Source: an uncultured Prevotellaceae bacterium (GTDB lineage: Bacteria > Bacteroidota > Bacteroidia > Bacteroidales > Bacteroidaceae). From it: DNA of 64,000 nucleotides. The position numbers were made by a program, and so were the translations under genes. Position 1 is the stretch's first letter. Every line of letters starts with the position of its first letter. The DNA lies in assembly GCA_902771155.1 (NCBI GenBank), contig CACXVS010000026.1, forward strand, positions 8,751-72,750. The letters are read 5' to 3'. The notes below the pieces were generated by a model, which saw only the letters and a list, made by a program, of their open reading frames with translations, did not search any database and was not told where the DNA came from. This document shows positions 52,720-61,200 of the stretch, piece after piece.

Positions 52720-55206
52720 TTAGGGTAGTTCCTGCACCAGTTTTCGATACAGTCCGTATTTCACTTTTTCAATGACTTTCTCGTTTTGGAAACGATTGAT
52801 GGCTTTCGATGCCGATGGCTGGGAGCACCCAAACACCTCCATAAACTGCTGCGTCTTGAATTCCTCGGGCAACTTACGGAAGCAGTTGTCATAGCGGGTG
52901 GTGCGTTTCCTGACAACAAACTCCTTGTTCTGGTCGGCGAAGTAGTTGAACGCCATCTCGCCGAAGAAGAACTGCTGGCAGCGGTACTGGATCTCCATCG
53001 CCAGCCTACACAGACGGCGATCCCTGTCGTCCATCGTCAGCGTCTTCCTCTCCTGCCACTCCTCCCAATGCCTCATCAGGATAAAGGGCAACGAGATGCC
53101 GATGCCGTAGTACGGGATTCGCTTCAGCAGTGTGCGGTCGGCCTTGTCGCCGTTAAACTCCGCGATCTCCATGTGGCTGGTCTGCCACTCGTAGGTCTCG
53201 TCGTTCAGCGCCTCTATAGGCAGTTCGCCCTCCACCTTGTCCAGTCGGTAAGCCCACTCACGCAGCGCTTCCTCGGCCCCTTCCATCACCTCCTGATGAC
53301 GCAGGGCTGTGCCCTTGTCGGGCAGCGGTATCACCGCCAGTCGGGTACTCATACCAGTACCGAAGTTCCTCTGGTTCACCTTGCGGTGCAGGGCATAGGG
53401 CGTACCGGTGTAGATGAAGTTCCAGAACACGTTGAACATACCCGTCACGCTCTCCTGGTTGGCATACATCTGTCCGTCCTCCTCGTTGTGAAAGGCCTTC
53501 AGCTCCAGTATCTCGCGGTCTTTCCAGTCGCCGCCCTTGTTCTGCTTCGTCACGTTGTCGAGTTCGGCGTCAAACGAGAACATGTGCAGGTTCAGGGGCT
53601 GGCCCTGCACCGTCTCTACAGCCGCATTCATGTGGCGGATAAACTCCCCCGTAGCCGTTCGGGCTGGGTGCACCCGGATGCCCACCACAGGCCTTTTCAG
53701 CGCCTCGCCCTTCTGGGCTTTCGACGAGGTGGTTCGCTCCGTCCTGCCCTCCTTGTAGCGGTTCACCGCGTCGATCAGGCACTGGTCGGCCTGTATCATC
53801 GGGTCGGCAATAACCTTGTAGAACTCCTCTATCAGGTGCTTTCCCGCACCGGGGTCGCCGATAACGAAGATGCAGTAGTTCAGTCGGCGGATAATCTTCG
53901 GGGCAAACCAGAAGTGATACCAGGCCCGTGTCATCAGCGTGCCGAACAGGGCTGCCGACGAAAACAACACCGCAGGCAGCTTGTGCGGATGCACATTCAG
54001 GAACAGCTCCTTCAGGCAGGGGTAATACCCCGCCATCTCCTGCAGCTCCTCAGCCCAGTCATCCAGCGGAAGCACGGCGTAAACGTCGTTGTCGGCAGGG
54101 GTCTGAAGTGTGGGGGCTGTCGTCTGCGTCTCCTGGGCCTTGTCAGCCCCGGCAGCCTTCAGTGCCGCCACAACCTCGTCAGGCTTCTTCTGCCTGTACC
54201 GCCAACCCATAATCGAACTCACGGTGCCTGCCACGTCCTCACCCTCGGCGGCAAGGTCTTTCACCCAGGGCAGCGTCATCACCACCTCGGTAATCTTCGT
54301 AGGATTCTTACCTATCAGGTAGCGAAGATGGTCCGACAGCTCCACCAGTGTATCGTGCCGATGATGAGTGAGGTTTCTGCCCTCCATCCAGGCCTCTATG
54401 ATTTTGGCGTAGCTCACGCCGTTATACATCATAGACTCAGCAGTCCGCAGGTCTCCTCCATCACCTCCCGATACGGCCGGTCTGTCTTCTCCAGCGCCTT
54501 CCACAGAGGCCATACGAGGGCTATCAGCACCACTCTTAGCAACGTCAATAGTAGGCTGGCTATGACCAGCATGATACTCATCATCATACTTCTTACCAAA
54601 ATCTTCACTTTCATAATTAATCAGTCTTTCTTCGTCAATAAAAATAATGTCTTCACTCGTAGTCAGGAAAGCCCCGCGACTGCCATCCTTACAGGCCTCA
54701 TCAGGGCTCAGTCCCAGTTTTCGTGAAAAGACAATCTGGTTGTCTATCAAATTTCCCACATGGACATCAGCCATAAAGACCACCTTCAATCCATGCCCCG
54801 AAGGCGTTACGAACACAAAGAGAATACGACGCTTATCCTCGTCGGAAAGCTTCTCGTAGGCCTCCTGCCACACCTGGCGAACATTGCCGTCGATGTGGTC
54901 GAAGTCTATCACGCATAAACCGTTCAGATGGCAATCCTTCTGATTGCGCCAATGCCCCCGTTTCTTCGTCTTCTCGCCAGTATCCTTATTCTCGAACTCC
55001 TTTTCGCTCTCGTCGTAGGTGGCAATGAAGATCACAAACGGCAGACCCTTCTTCTTGGCATCGTATTTTTTCTTATCGCCACGAGCCAGCGCCTCGCGGG
55101 CCTCCCTGACTTTCCTAATAGTTTCAGGCGCCGTGATAAGCGCCCGAAACTGTTCCAGAGTTACTACCTCAGTTGGCAAACCGAAGCTTCGTTGATAACA
55201 AAACAT
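52720..55206 (-). CDS. Predicted primase-helicase (PF08800/BT4734-type N-terminus, DUF3987)
   Basis: An 828-residue protein with three parts. Residues ~20-190 look like the BT4734/VirE_N family with a prim-pol-like pattern: GLCVIDFDHIDGN (Asp101, Asp103), PSGHGLKVVF (Ser136-Gly-His138) and DGSRGAFLT. Residues ~380-720 form DUF3987 with a P-loop-like GDPGAGKH (450-457), in which the usual Ser/Thr is His. The C-terminus (~770-820, FMEVFGCSQPSASKAINRF) is helix-turn-helix. Such proteins are best explained as replication initiators of mobile elements. It overlaps the preceding gene by 43 bp. The 646-codon frame on the other strand (52786-54726) is a shadow. Confidence 0.8.
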   Translation of the reverse strand: MFCYQRSFGLPTEVVTLEQFRALITAPETIRKVREAREALARGDKKKYDAKKKGLPFVIFIATYDESEKEFENKDTGEKTKKRGHWRNQKDCHLNGLCVIDFDHIDGNVRQVWQEAYEKLSDEDKRRILFVFVTPSGHGLKVVFMADVHVGNLIDNQIVFSRKLGLSPDEACKDGSRGAFLTTSEDIIFIDEERLINYESEDFGKKYDDEYHAGHSQPTIDVAKSGADSPRMASVEGAGEDRPAVSGGDGGDLRTAESMMYNGVSYAKIIEAWMEGRNLTHHRHDTLVELSDHLRYLIGKNPTKITEVVMTLPWVKDLAAEGEDVAGTVSSIMGWRYRQKKPDEVVAALKAAGADKAQETQTTAPTLQTPADNDVYAVLPLDDWAEELQEMAGYYPCLKELFLNVHPHKLPAVLFSSAALFGTLMTRAWYHFWFAPKIIRRLNYCIFVIGDPGAGKHLIEEFYKVIADPMIQADQCLIDAVNRYKEGRTERTTSSKAQKGEALKRPVVGIRVHPARTATGEFIRHMNAAVETVQGQPLNLHMFSFDAELDNVTKQNKGGDWKDREILELKAFHNEEDGQMYANQESVTGMFNVFWNFIYTGTPYALHRKVNQRNFGTGMSTRLAVIPLPDKGTALRHQEVMEGAEEALREWAYRLDKVEGELPIEALNDETYEWQTSHMEIAEFNGDKADRTLLKRIPYYGIGISLPFILMRHWEEWQERKTLTMDDRDRRLCRLAMEIQYRCQQFFFGEMAFNYFADQNKEFVVRKRTTRYDNCFRKLPEEFKTQQFMEVFGCSQPSASKAINRFQNEKVIEKVKYGLYRKLVQELP

Positions 55207-55691
55207 TTGTCAATCTTGCTTGTCAGATTGTACAGCTCTCTCCTTACGTCTATCAGTCCTTTAGCCTCGAATGTGAGCCAGGCCACCACCTTGTGCTCCT
55301 TCTGTGCGAAGCGCACCTTCAGGTTGTCCTCATTCAACAGGTACTCCCCTTCCGGCATCTGTGGCTCCCCTATCTCCATGTCCTTCGTCAGCTTGGCCAG
55401 CTCCTTGTGGAAGTAGGCAGCCTTGTCGGGCACATCCTCGGGACACTTCAGTTCCACACACGTCAGCGGATTCTTACCGTTGGTAACGTACCGCTTCGAC
55501 TTGCCCACCTTCTTCACTTCCTTCTGACTGGGCTCTCCCTTCTCTTGTGGAGCAATCTCTATCGACCCATCGTCATAGCGTCGCGTGTTCGACTTATAAC
55601 TCTCCACCAGTTTCCTGCGGGTCGCTTCATTCTTAACTCTTAACTCTTCACTCTTAACTTCTTCCATAAGTTCTAAATATTCTAAAGTCAT
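55164..55691 (-). CDS. Hypothetical protein of the primase module
   Basis: A 175-residue hydrophilic protein, rich in Lys/Glu, with KRYVTNGKNPLTCVELKCPEDV and LLNEDNLKVRFAQKEHKVVAW in the C-terminal half. The N-terminus (ELRVKNEATRRK) is coded by a GAGTTAAGAGTT-like repeat that resembles intergenic simple repeats in Bacteroidales. The true start might be later, but no later ATG gives a good protein before residue ~105. It overlaps the primase-helicase by 43 bp. No function can be assigned. Confidence 0.6.
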   Translation of the reverse strand: MTLEYLELMEEVKSEELRVKNEATRRKLVESYKSNTRRYDDGSIEIAPQEKGEPSQKEVKKVGKSKRYVTNGKNPLTCVELKCPEDVPDKAAYFHKELAKLTKDMEIGEPQMPEGEYLLNEDNLKVRFAQKEHKVVAWLTFEAKGLIDVRRELYNLTSKIDKCFVINEASVCQLR

Positions 55692-55781
55692 AATTATTAA
55701 ATTTCAACACAGAGTCACAGAGGTACAGAGTTTTTCAATAGTCTTGAACTCCCTGTCTCCTTGAACTCCTTGTCTCCCTTT

Positions 55782-56075
55782 CTACTTAATACTGATTTTA
55801 TCAATGTAGATTGTCGTAGCCTGCATCTGCTCTCCAGTCTGCTGAGACAGCCAGTCTCTCACCACCATAGAGCACTGCACCCTGTAGAAGTAGTTCTTGT
55901 CGTAGATCGGACAGTTAACGGCGCGTTCGCCCGTCACCTCGCCCAAGAACGTGTCAACACCATCAGTCAGTTTGAAGGTAACGGCATTCATCACCTTTTC
56001 CTGACCAGTTTTCTTGTCGGTGTACTTTCGTGTAGAAAGTGCCGACTGCTCCAAAATTCTTACAGTCTTTTCCAT
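55782..56075 (-). CDS. Small hypothetical protein, possibly single-strand-DNA-binding-like
   Basis: A 97-residue protein (MEKTVRILEQSALSTRKYTD) with beta-strand pattern: VMNAVTFKLTDGVDTFLGEV, FYRVQCSMVVRDWL and ATTIYIDKISIK. The size and the strand order allow an OB-fold as in SSB proteins, but no aromatic-rich motif proves it. Four TTTTCAA units lie just upstream (56070-56104), probably acting as leader. It sits between the repeat array and the primase-helicase. Confidence 0.5.
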   Translation of the reverse strand: MEKTVRILEQSALSTRKYTDKKTGQEKVMNAVTFKLTDGVDTFLGEVTGERAVNCPIYDKNYFYRVQCSMVVRDWLSQQTGEQMQATTIYIDKISIK

Positions 56076-56104
56076 TTTTCAATTTTCAATTTTCAATTTT
56101 CAAT
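56070..56104. repeat. (TTTTCAA)n leader repeat
   Basis: Four consecutive TTTTCAA units on the plus strand (AATTGAAA on minus) lie over the start of the 97-aa gene and the stop of the gene upstream. Related repeats precede the lpxA, queA and P5-like start codons. Confidence 0.7.
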
Positions 56105-56842
56105 TCTTGATGTTTCACATCGAGCCTGCTCACGCATTCCCGAGCTTTGCTCGCCTACCCGTAGCCTTTCGGCATAGCTCAAGCAAGCTTGGCTCTGCTC
56201 TCGCTTAATCGCAGCCTTCAATTTCAACAGCTCGATGCCAATCTGGTAATACTCCTTTTCAGGATCCAGATCCAGCAACTTTATCAACTGGAAGGCCAGT
56301 TCGGCATTGTTGAACTGCAGACTGCTGCTGCCCGGTTTGAACTTCACCTCGATGCCCCTCTGTCGGTTGAACATCAGCACCACGTCGGTAGTCTGTCGGC
56401 TCCGTGTCAGCAGCATGTGAGTCGATAGCTTCTTAGCCACCATCTTCGAGTGTTCCAGATTCATCGTGAAACGCTTACCGCCCCTTATACTCAGCGAACA
56501 AGTGTTCTTAGGCAACCCCGTGCAGGTGGTCCTTGTCTGGATGTCGATAATCTCCAGTCCCAGACTGCTCAGTTGGTCGGCCTCGCTATGCTCAGCTCTG
56601 AGCCTGTTGATGTGCTGCATCCATTCCTCGTGAATCGCCAGCCAGAAGTCCTTGCCATAGGTGGTCTTGGGATAGACGAAAGCCTGAGGTATGACGCTCT
56701 CAGCCTTGGTCCTTACCAGATAGCCATCCAACGACGGCGGATTCACCGTCAGGTGGTTCTGGAGATAGTTCAGCGAAAACACCGTGTAGATGTTTCTCTC
56801 TTGAAGGAATCTTTTGAATTCCTGTATCTCTGTATGATTCAT
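56093..56842 (-). CDS. Hypothetical protein of the primase module
   Basis: A 249-residue protein with conserved-looking segments (FWLAIHEEWMQHINRLRAEH, CTGLPKNTCSLSIRGGKRF, LTRSRQTTDVVLMFNRQRG) and Lys/Arg rich parts that suggest nucleic-acid binding. Its last 30 residues (QACLSYAERLRVGEQSSG and following) come from a region of short palindromes (GAGCTTTGCTC, GCCTTTCGGC) that look like inserted repeats. A minus-strand hairpin (56859-56878, AGGTCGCC/GGCGACGT) precedes the start. I do not recognise the family. Confidence 0.6.
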   Translation of the reverse strand: MNHTEIQEFKRFLQERNIYTVFSLNYLQNHLTVNPPSLDGYLVRTKAESVIPQAFVYPKTTYGKDFWLAIHEEWMQHINRLRAEHSEADQLSSLGLEIIDIQTRTTCTGLPKNTCSLSIRGGKRFTMNLEHSKMVAKKLSTHMLLTRSRQTTDVVLMFNRQRGIEVKFKPGSSSLQFNNAELAFQLIKLLDLDPEKEYYQIGIELLKLKAAIKREQSQACLSYAERLRVGEQSSGMREQARCETSRIEN

Positions 56843-57007
56843 TTTACAGTTGTTTTACGTCGCCCCCTTTAAGGCGACCTTTAAATGATTAATTACTTTT
56901 TTTCCTTTAAAAATGTTTCACTAAGTCAAAGATCACTTCATTTTTTTTTCGCGCGAAGCTCTAGAGCACTTGCAAACCTGATTCCGGCGTCCCGGGGCTT
57001 GCGAGTG

Positions 57008-57015
57008 CAAAGTTA
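57008..57015 (-). promoter_or_regulatory. -7-like element upstream of the 249-aa gene
   Basis: TAACTTTG on the minus strand. The inverted repeat GCACTTGCAA/TTGCGAGTGC (56966-56975 and 56999-57008, one mismatch) lies just behind it. No clear -33 box; low certainty. Confidence 0.4.
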
Positions 57016-57050
57016 TAGAGATCATAAGTCTTTTGGGAAAAATAAATGCA

Positions 57051-57123
57051 GTTTCCGAAGCGTCGGAAACCTATAGAAACCTTTAGAAACTTTTAGAAAC
57101 CTTTTTCGGAAACTTCGGAAACC
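57051..57123. repeat. Iteron-like GAAAC repeat array
   Basis: GAAAC occurs at 57066-57070, 57076-57080, 57086-57090 and 57096-57100 with an exact 10-bp period, then at 57109 and 57118, with an inverted GTTTC at 57051-57055. The period places the units on one face of the helix, as in iterons bound by replication proteins. The array stands in the gene-free stretch 56843-57158, which also holds the inverted repeat at 56966-57008. Confidence 0.7.
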
Positions 57124-57158
57124 TGAACCGCCGAAAAAGGGCACAAAAAAAGGAGAGC

Positions 57159-58004
57159 CTAATACACTCTCCTGTTCCAATTCTGTCGCGACTTGGTATA
57201 TAGTCCCGCCCTGTTCAGAATGTCCCAGAGCACCCCCTTCCTGCTGTTGCCGTAGTCCGATATCCGCTTGTCCTTCACCCACTGGTTCACCAGGTCGGTA
57301 ATGTCGTTAGGCGTCATCCCGTCGATCTCATTCAGGAATTGCCTTACATTATCCATATTATTATAGAATAGCGGCTTCAGTTCATCCACCAATTCCGAAT
57401 CCCTGTCTGCAGGCTGTGTCTCGTCCGCTCCGCTTTCAGCATCTGCAGTCCTTACGATGTCGTTGTAGTAATAGTTGCCGTTCACCTTTATCAACTGGTC
57501 TATGTGAACACCTCCATGATGTTTTTCAGTCATATCGTCATCGTTTTCCAAGTATTTCAAGGCACTCAGGAACTCTGCCAGATTCTGGGTTGCACCAGGG
57601 CGGTGCTCTTCCAGGCAAATGCGCCATTTCTGTTTTTCGGCAGCGTCGTTGATGAAACACTCCAGTGCATTTCTCACCTCGTCAGCCTCTTCCGTCCAGT
57701 CTTTGTGCTGTTCCATCATAATCATGTTGGGGTATATTCGGGTGTCTATCAGGATATCCAGCGATGTCATATCTGTCTTTTTCACAACTCTCAGCATAAA
57801 CATCCCCTCTCTGGGCGTCTTCGCGTATTTAAGATAGTATTGAGGGATCAAAGGGTAACTTTTCATTAAGAAACCATTTTCACGGAAGCCTGCGGAGCAT
57901 ACAGCCTGCACAACCTCCGTTGCCGCTAACCATCCCGGATCTCCTTCTCTCGCCATCCCCATTTCAAGGCAACAACGATAAAAACTGTAATTCTTATTTG
58001 TCAT
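57159..58004 (-). CDS. Hypothetical protein of the primase module
   Basis: A 281-residue protein without signal peptide or helix. It begins MTNKNYSFYRCCLEMGM, has a charged middle (KDWTEEADEVRNALECFIND) and ends in NDITDLVNQWVKDKRISD and SRQNWNRRVY, which could be a nucleic-acid-binding tail. The promoter at 58043-58073 precedes it. It is the first gene of the minus-strand module and lies directly before the repeat array. I do not recognise the family. Confidence 0.65.
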   Translation of the reverse strand: MTNKNYSFYRCCLEMGMAREGDPGWLAATEVVQAVCSAGFRENGFLMKSYPLIPQYYLKYAKTPREGMFMLRVVKKTDMTSLDILIDTRIYPNMIMMEQHKDWTEEADEVRNALECFINDAAEKQKWRICLEEHRPGATQNLAEFLSALKYLENDDDMTEKHHGGVHIDQLIKVNGNYYYNDIVRTADAESGADETQPADRDSELVDELKPLFYNNMDNVRQFLNEIDGMTPNDITDLVNQWVKDKRISDYGNSRKGVLWDILNRAGLYTKSRQNWNRRVY

Positions 58005-58042
58005 TATTCTAATGTTTTTAGTCAGGTATATTTTTCGGAGTG

Positions 58043-58073
58043 CAAATTTAGCAAAAAGTGTTCAAAGAACAAA
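58043..58073 (-). promoter_or_regulatory. Promoter of the 281-aa gene
   Basis: TAAATTTG (plus 58043-58050) and TTTG (plus 58070-58073) with a 19-bp gap on the minus strand. The small-RNA promoter starts 15 bp further right, pointing the other way. Confidence 0.7.
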
Positions 58074-58088
58074 ATAAAACTGGAAATA

Positions 58089-58120
58089 TTTGCTCAATCC
58101 ACAAAAAAGCCGTACCTTTG
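58089..58120 (+). promoter_or_regulatory. Promoter of the candidate small RNA
   Basis: TTTG (58089-58092), 20 bp, TACCTTTG (58113-58120). There is no ORF behind it. Confidence 0.8.
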
Positions 58121-58125
58121 CACCA

Positions 58126-58208
58126 GAAATTCATGTGAAAACAATTTAAGATTGTATTAACAAGGTGTCGGGGAGGGTGCGTAGCGATACGCGCCCCCCT
58201 ATTTTTTT
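58126..58208 (+). ncRNA. Candidate small RNA of about 83 nt
   Basis: A canonical promoter is followed by a hairpin ACAAT-TTAAG-ATTGT (58141-58155) and a strong terminator (GGGTGCGTA/TACGCGCCC, 58175-58183 and 58188-58196) with a T run at 58202-58208. No coding frame fits between; the only ATG is followed directly by TGA. The terminator works on the plus strand, not for the convergent hsdR gene. The RNA could regulate the divergent module or a trans target. Confidence 0.7.
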
Positions 58209-58220
58209 ATTAATCCACCT

Positions 58221-61200
58221 TCACTCCGGCTCTTCGAGAGGATCGGCAGCCTTACTCATTTGATCTGGATGCAACAGCACTTCCTTTGCATTAGAGGCAG
58301 AAGCCTCCCTTACCATTGGCGTATATGCTTCGATGATGTGGCGCCAGTCGTTAAGTTTCATGTCTGGATAGCGATCGCCGTATCGCTCTATAACCTCACG
58401 CTGCAGGTCCATATCGCTTGTCTTTGCATTCATCTGCAGACGATTATATATCAGGTTGCGAACATCTGTATCATCCTCAACATACATCAGTTTTTTCGGG
58501 GTATAATACTCCCCATTCTCTGCCCACTGTTCGCACTGCTTCAAAACTACATTCATGGCACCTTCTGCTTCCTCTGGTGGGTACTTGTATTTCTTCAGCA
58601 ATCGCTTCACCAGTCGTCGCATATTGGCCCGTTCCGATTCTCTGCGATTCCAGTCGATGGTGCGATTCCTTCTGAGCATGTCTGCCAAGTCCTTCGTGAG
58701 GGTAACCAACTGCTCGTTAGAATAGAAGTCCTTCACAGCCTGAGGACGTGTCAGGGCATCGTAGAAAGCCTTCTCTTCATTTGAGAGACCTAAATCGTTG
58801 CCTTGCTGCTCTGCATCCATCATCTCCTGAGCCAGTTTCAGCAGCTCTTGGATCACCTCTTCGTTAGTGATGAGTCCATTGACATAACGATTCAGCGTTT
58901 CACTGAATCTCTCGCTGAACAACTCACCCGTCACGATATTGATGCGAGTCATCGTCCTCACACGTCCACGCAGCAGGTCTTCGAGCAACTTGGCTGCCAG
59001 GTTCTTCTCCTTCATCTTCTTCACCTCTTCCATGAATTTCTCATCGAAGAGTGAGAATTCCGTCTGCTCGTCGAAGAGGTTCACCACCCCATCGCTCTGC
59101 ACACTTTGCTCAATCAGGGCAGCTATGCGCTTGTTGATTTCCCGCTTGGTTATCTTGCCTGGATTCTGCAGTCGTATGATCAGGATTCTTACAGACTCCA
59201 TCAAGCTGGCCTCAAAGCGCTCTGCCTCTACGAGTAAAGAACGGCAAAGAGTAACAGCCTGACGCAGCAACGAAGCATTCTTGACGAAGGCCTTGCAGTC
59301 TTCAGCCTTCTCAGGCGCAATCATGAAGTTAACAGCCCCCTTGATGATGTGAGCACGTTCAGCAGGTGTACCTTTATGAAAACTACTATAGTCATAGCCA
59401 TGCAGCAGTTCTCGGCAAATCTCCAGTTTCTCCTTAAACTCTGAGTATGCCCTCTTCTTGATATCATTATCGCCATAGTTGTTCTGGTCGCGCTTGGTAT
59501 AGCGCTTCATGGCATCCTTCAGAGCTGCCGCAATGCCCACATAATCGACTATCAAGCCACCAGCCTTCTCAGGGAACACTCTGTTCACTCTGGCAATAGC
59601 CTGCATCAGATTGTGGTCCTTCATGGGCTTATACACATACATCGTTGCCAGCGAGGGCACATCGAAGCCTGTCAGCCACATATCCACCACGATGGCAATC
59701 TTCATGGGGTCGTTCTCGTCCTTGAACTTCTTGGCGAGTTCTTTCTTGTAGGCTTTACTGCCGATGATGTCTGCCCATTCCTCAGGATCCTGATTGCCAC
59801 CCGTCATCACCACCTTCACTTTCTCTGTCCAATCAGGACGGAGTTCAAGGATGCGCTTGTATATCTTCATCGCTATCGGACGGGAGTACGCCACAATCAT
59901 AGCCTTACCACAGCATACATACTGGCGGTTATCCTCGTAGTGAGAGATGATATCTGTCACAAGGTCGTTGATCGTTGCATCATTACCCAGCAGCGCATCC
60001 ATGTGCGACATCTCCTTCTTGTTCTCCTCAAGGTCTTCTTCCGAGGCTCCTTCCCGCCTCAGCTTGTCATACTCAGCATCAATCTGAGCCAGCACTTCGT
60101 CGTTGAGTTTCAGTTTGATGACACGACTCTCATAATAGACTGGTCTTGTGGCACCATCCTTGACAGCCTGGGTCATGTCGTAAACATCGATATCATCGCC
60201 AAACACTTCACGGGTGTCTCTATCCTTATCTGAAATAGGCGTACCCGTAAAGCCGATATACGAAGCATGAGGCAGCGAGTTGCGAATCTTGCGAGCTGCT
60301 CCGATATGCACATTTCCCTCAGTATCCACTTTCTCTTCCATGCCATACTGCCCACGATGTGCCTCATCTGTCATCACGATGATGTTCTGGCGGTCTGAGA
60401 GTGGCCCATCCCAATCATCAAACTTCTGCATCGTGGTAAAGATGATACCACCCGAATTGCGGTTCTTCAGCATGGCTTTCAGCGAAGTGTCATCGTTCTC
60501 TGCATTCCGACTGGTACACTGCACAGGTCGCTGACGCAGGAAGTCAATCGTGCGCGAGAACTGTCCATACAACTGTTCGTCCAGATCGTTGCGGTCTGTA
60601 ATCACCACTATCGTCGGGTTCATCTGTTGCACCTTGGGATGGTGTGTCAGGAATACCATCGACAGACTCTTGCCTGAGCCTTGCGTATGCCAGAACACAC
60701 CAATCTTTCCATCGCCCTTTACAGCTTCCTCAGTCTTCAGGGCTGCTTTCTCCACCGCATAATACTGATGATAGCCTGCCAGAATCTTGGCATAACTGCC
60801 TTCGCGCACATCGAAGAGCATATAGTTCTTCAGGAGGTTCAGGAAAACCTTCGGCGTGAATACCGACTTAAAGGCTGTGTCATAGTCAGCCACCTCGCCA
60901 GTAGGCTGTTTCCATTCCATGTAGCGATCCTCCTTTGCTGTGATGGTACCAATCTTGGTGAGTGCCATATCACTCATCACGTTAAAGGCATTATAGATGA
61001 AGAGCGAGGGGATGAACTTCTGATAATTCCTCAGTTGCAGATAGGCTTCGCTGGCATCCGTCTCTTCCCTGCTCGGCGATTTCAACTCGATAACCACCAA
61101 TGGCAGACCATTCACGAACACCACGATGTCAGGCCGTTTGGTGTCGTGTTCCTGCATGGTGAACTGGTTCACCACCAGGAAGTCGTTCTCTGCTTCATTC

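Noticed and set aside
52786..54726. 646-codon open frame on the plus strand
   Set aside because: Antisense to the primase-helicase; composed of His/Leu/Arg/Val-rich text typical of mirror frames of GC-rich genes; no start context or promoter.
57051..57123. CRISPR array
   Set aside because: 10-bp step without spacers.
58170..58208. Terminator of hsdR
   Set aside because: The T run follows the stem only on the plus strand, so it ends the plus-strand small RNA unit.
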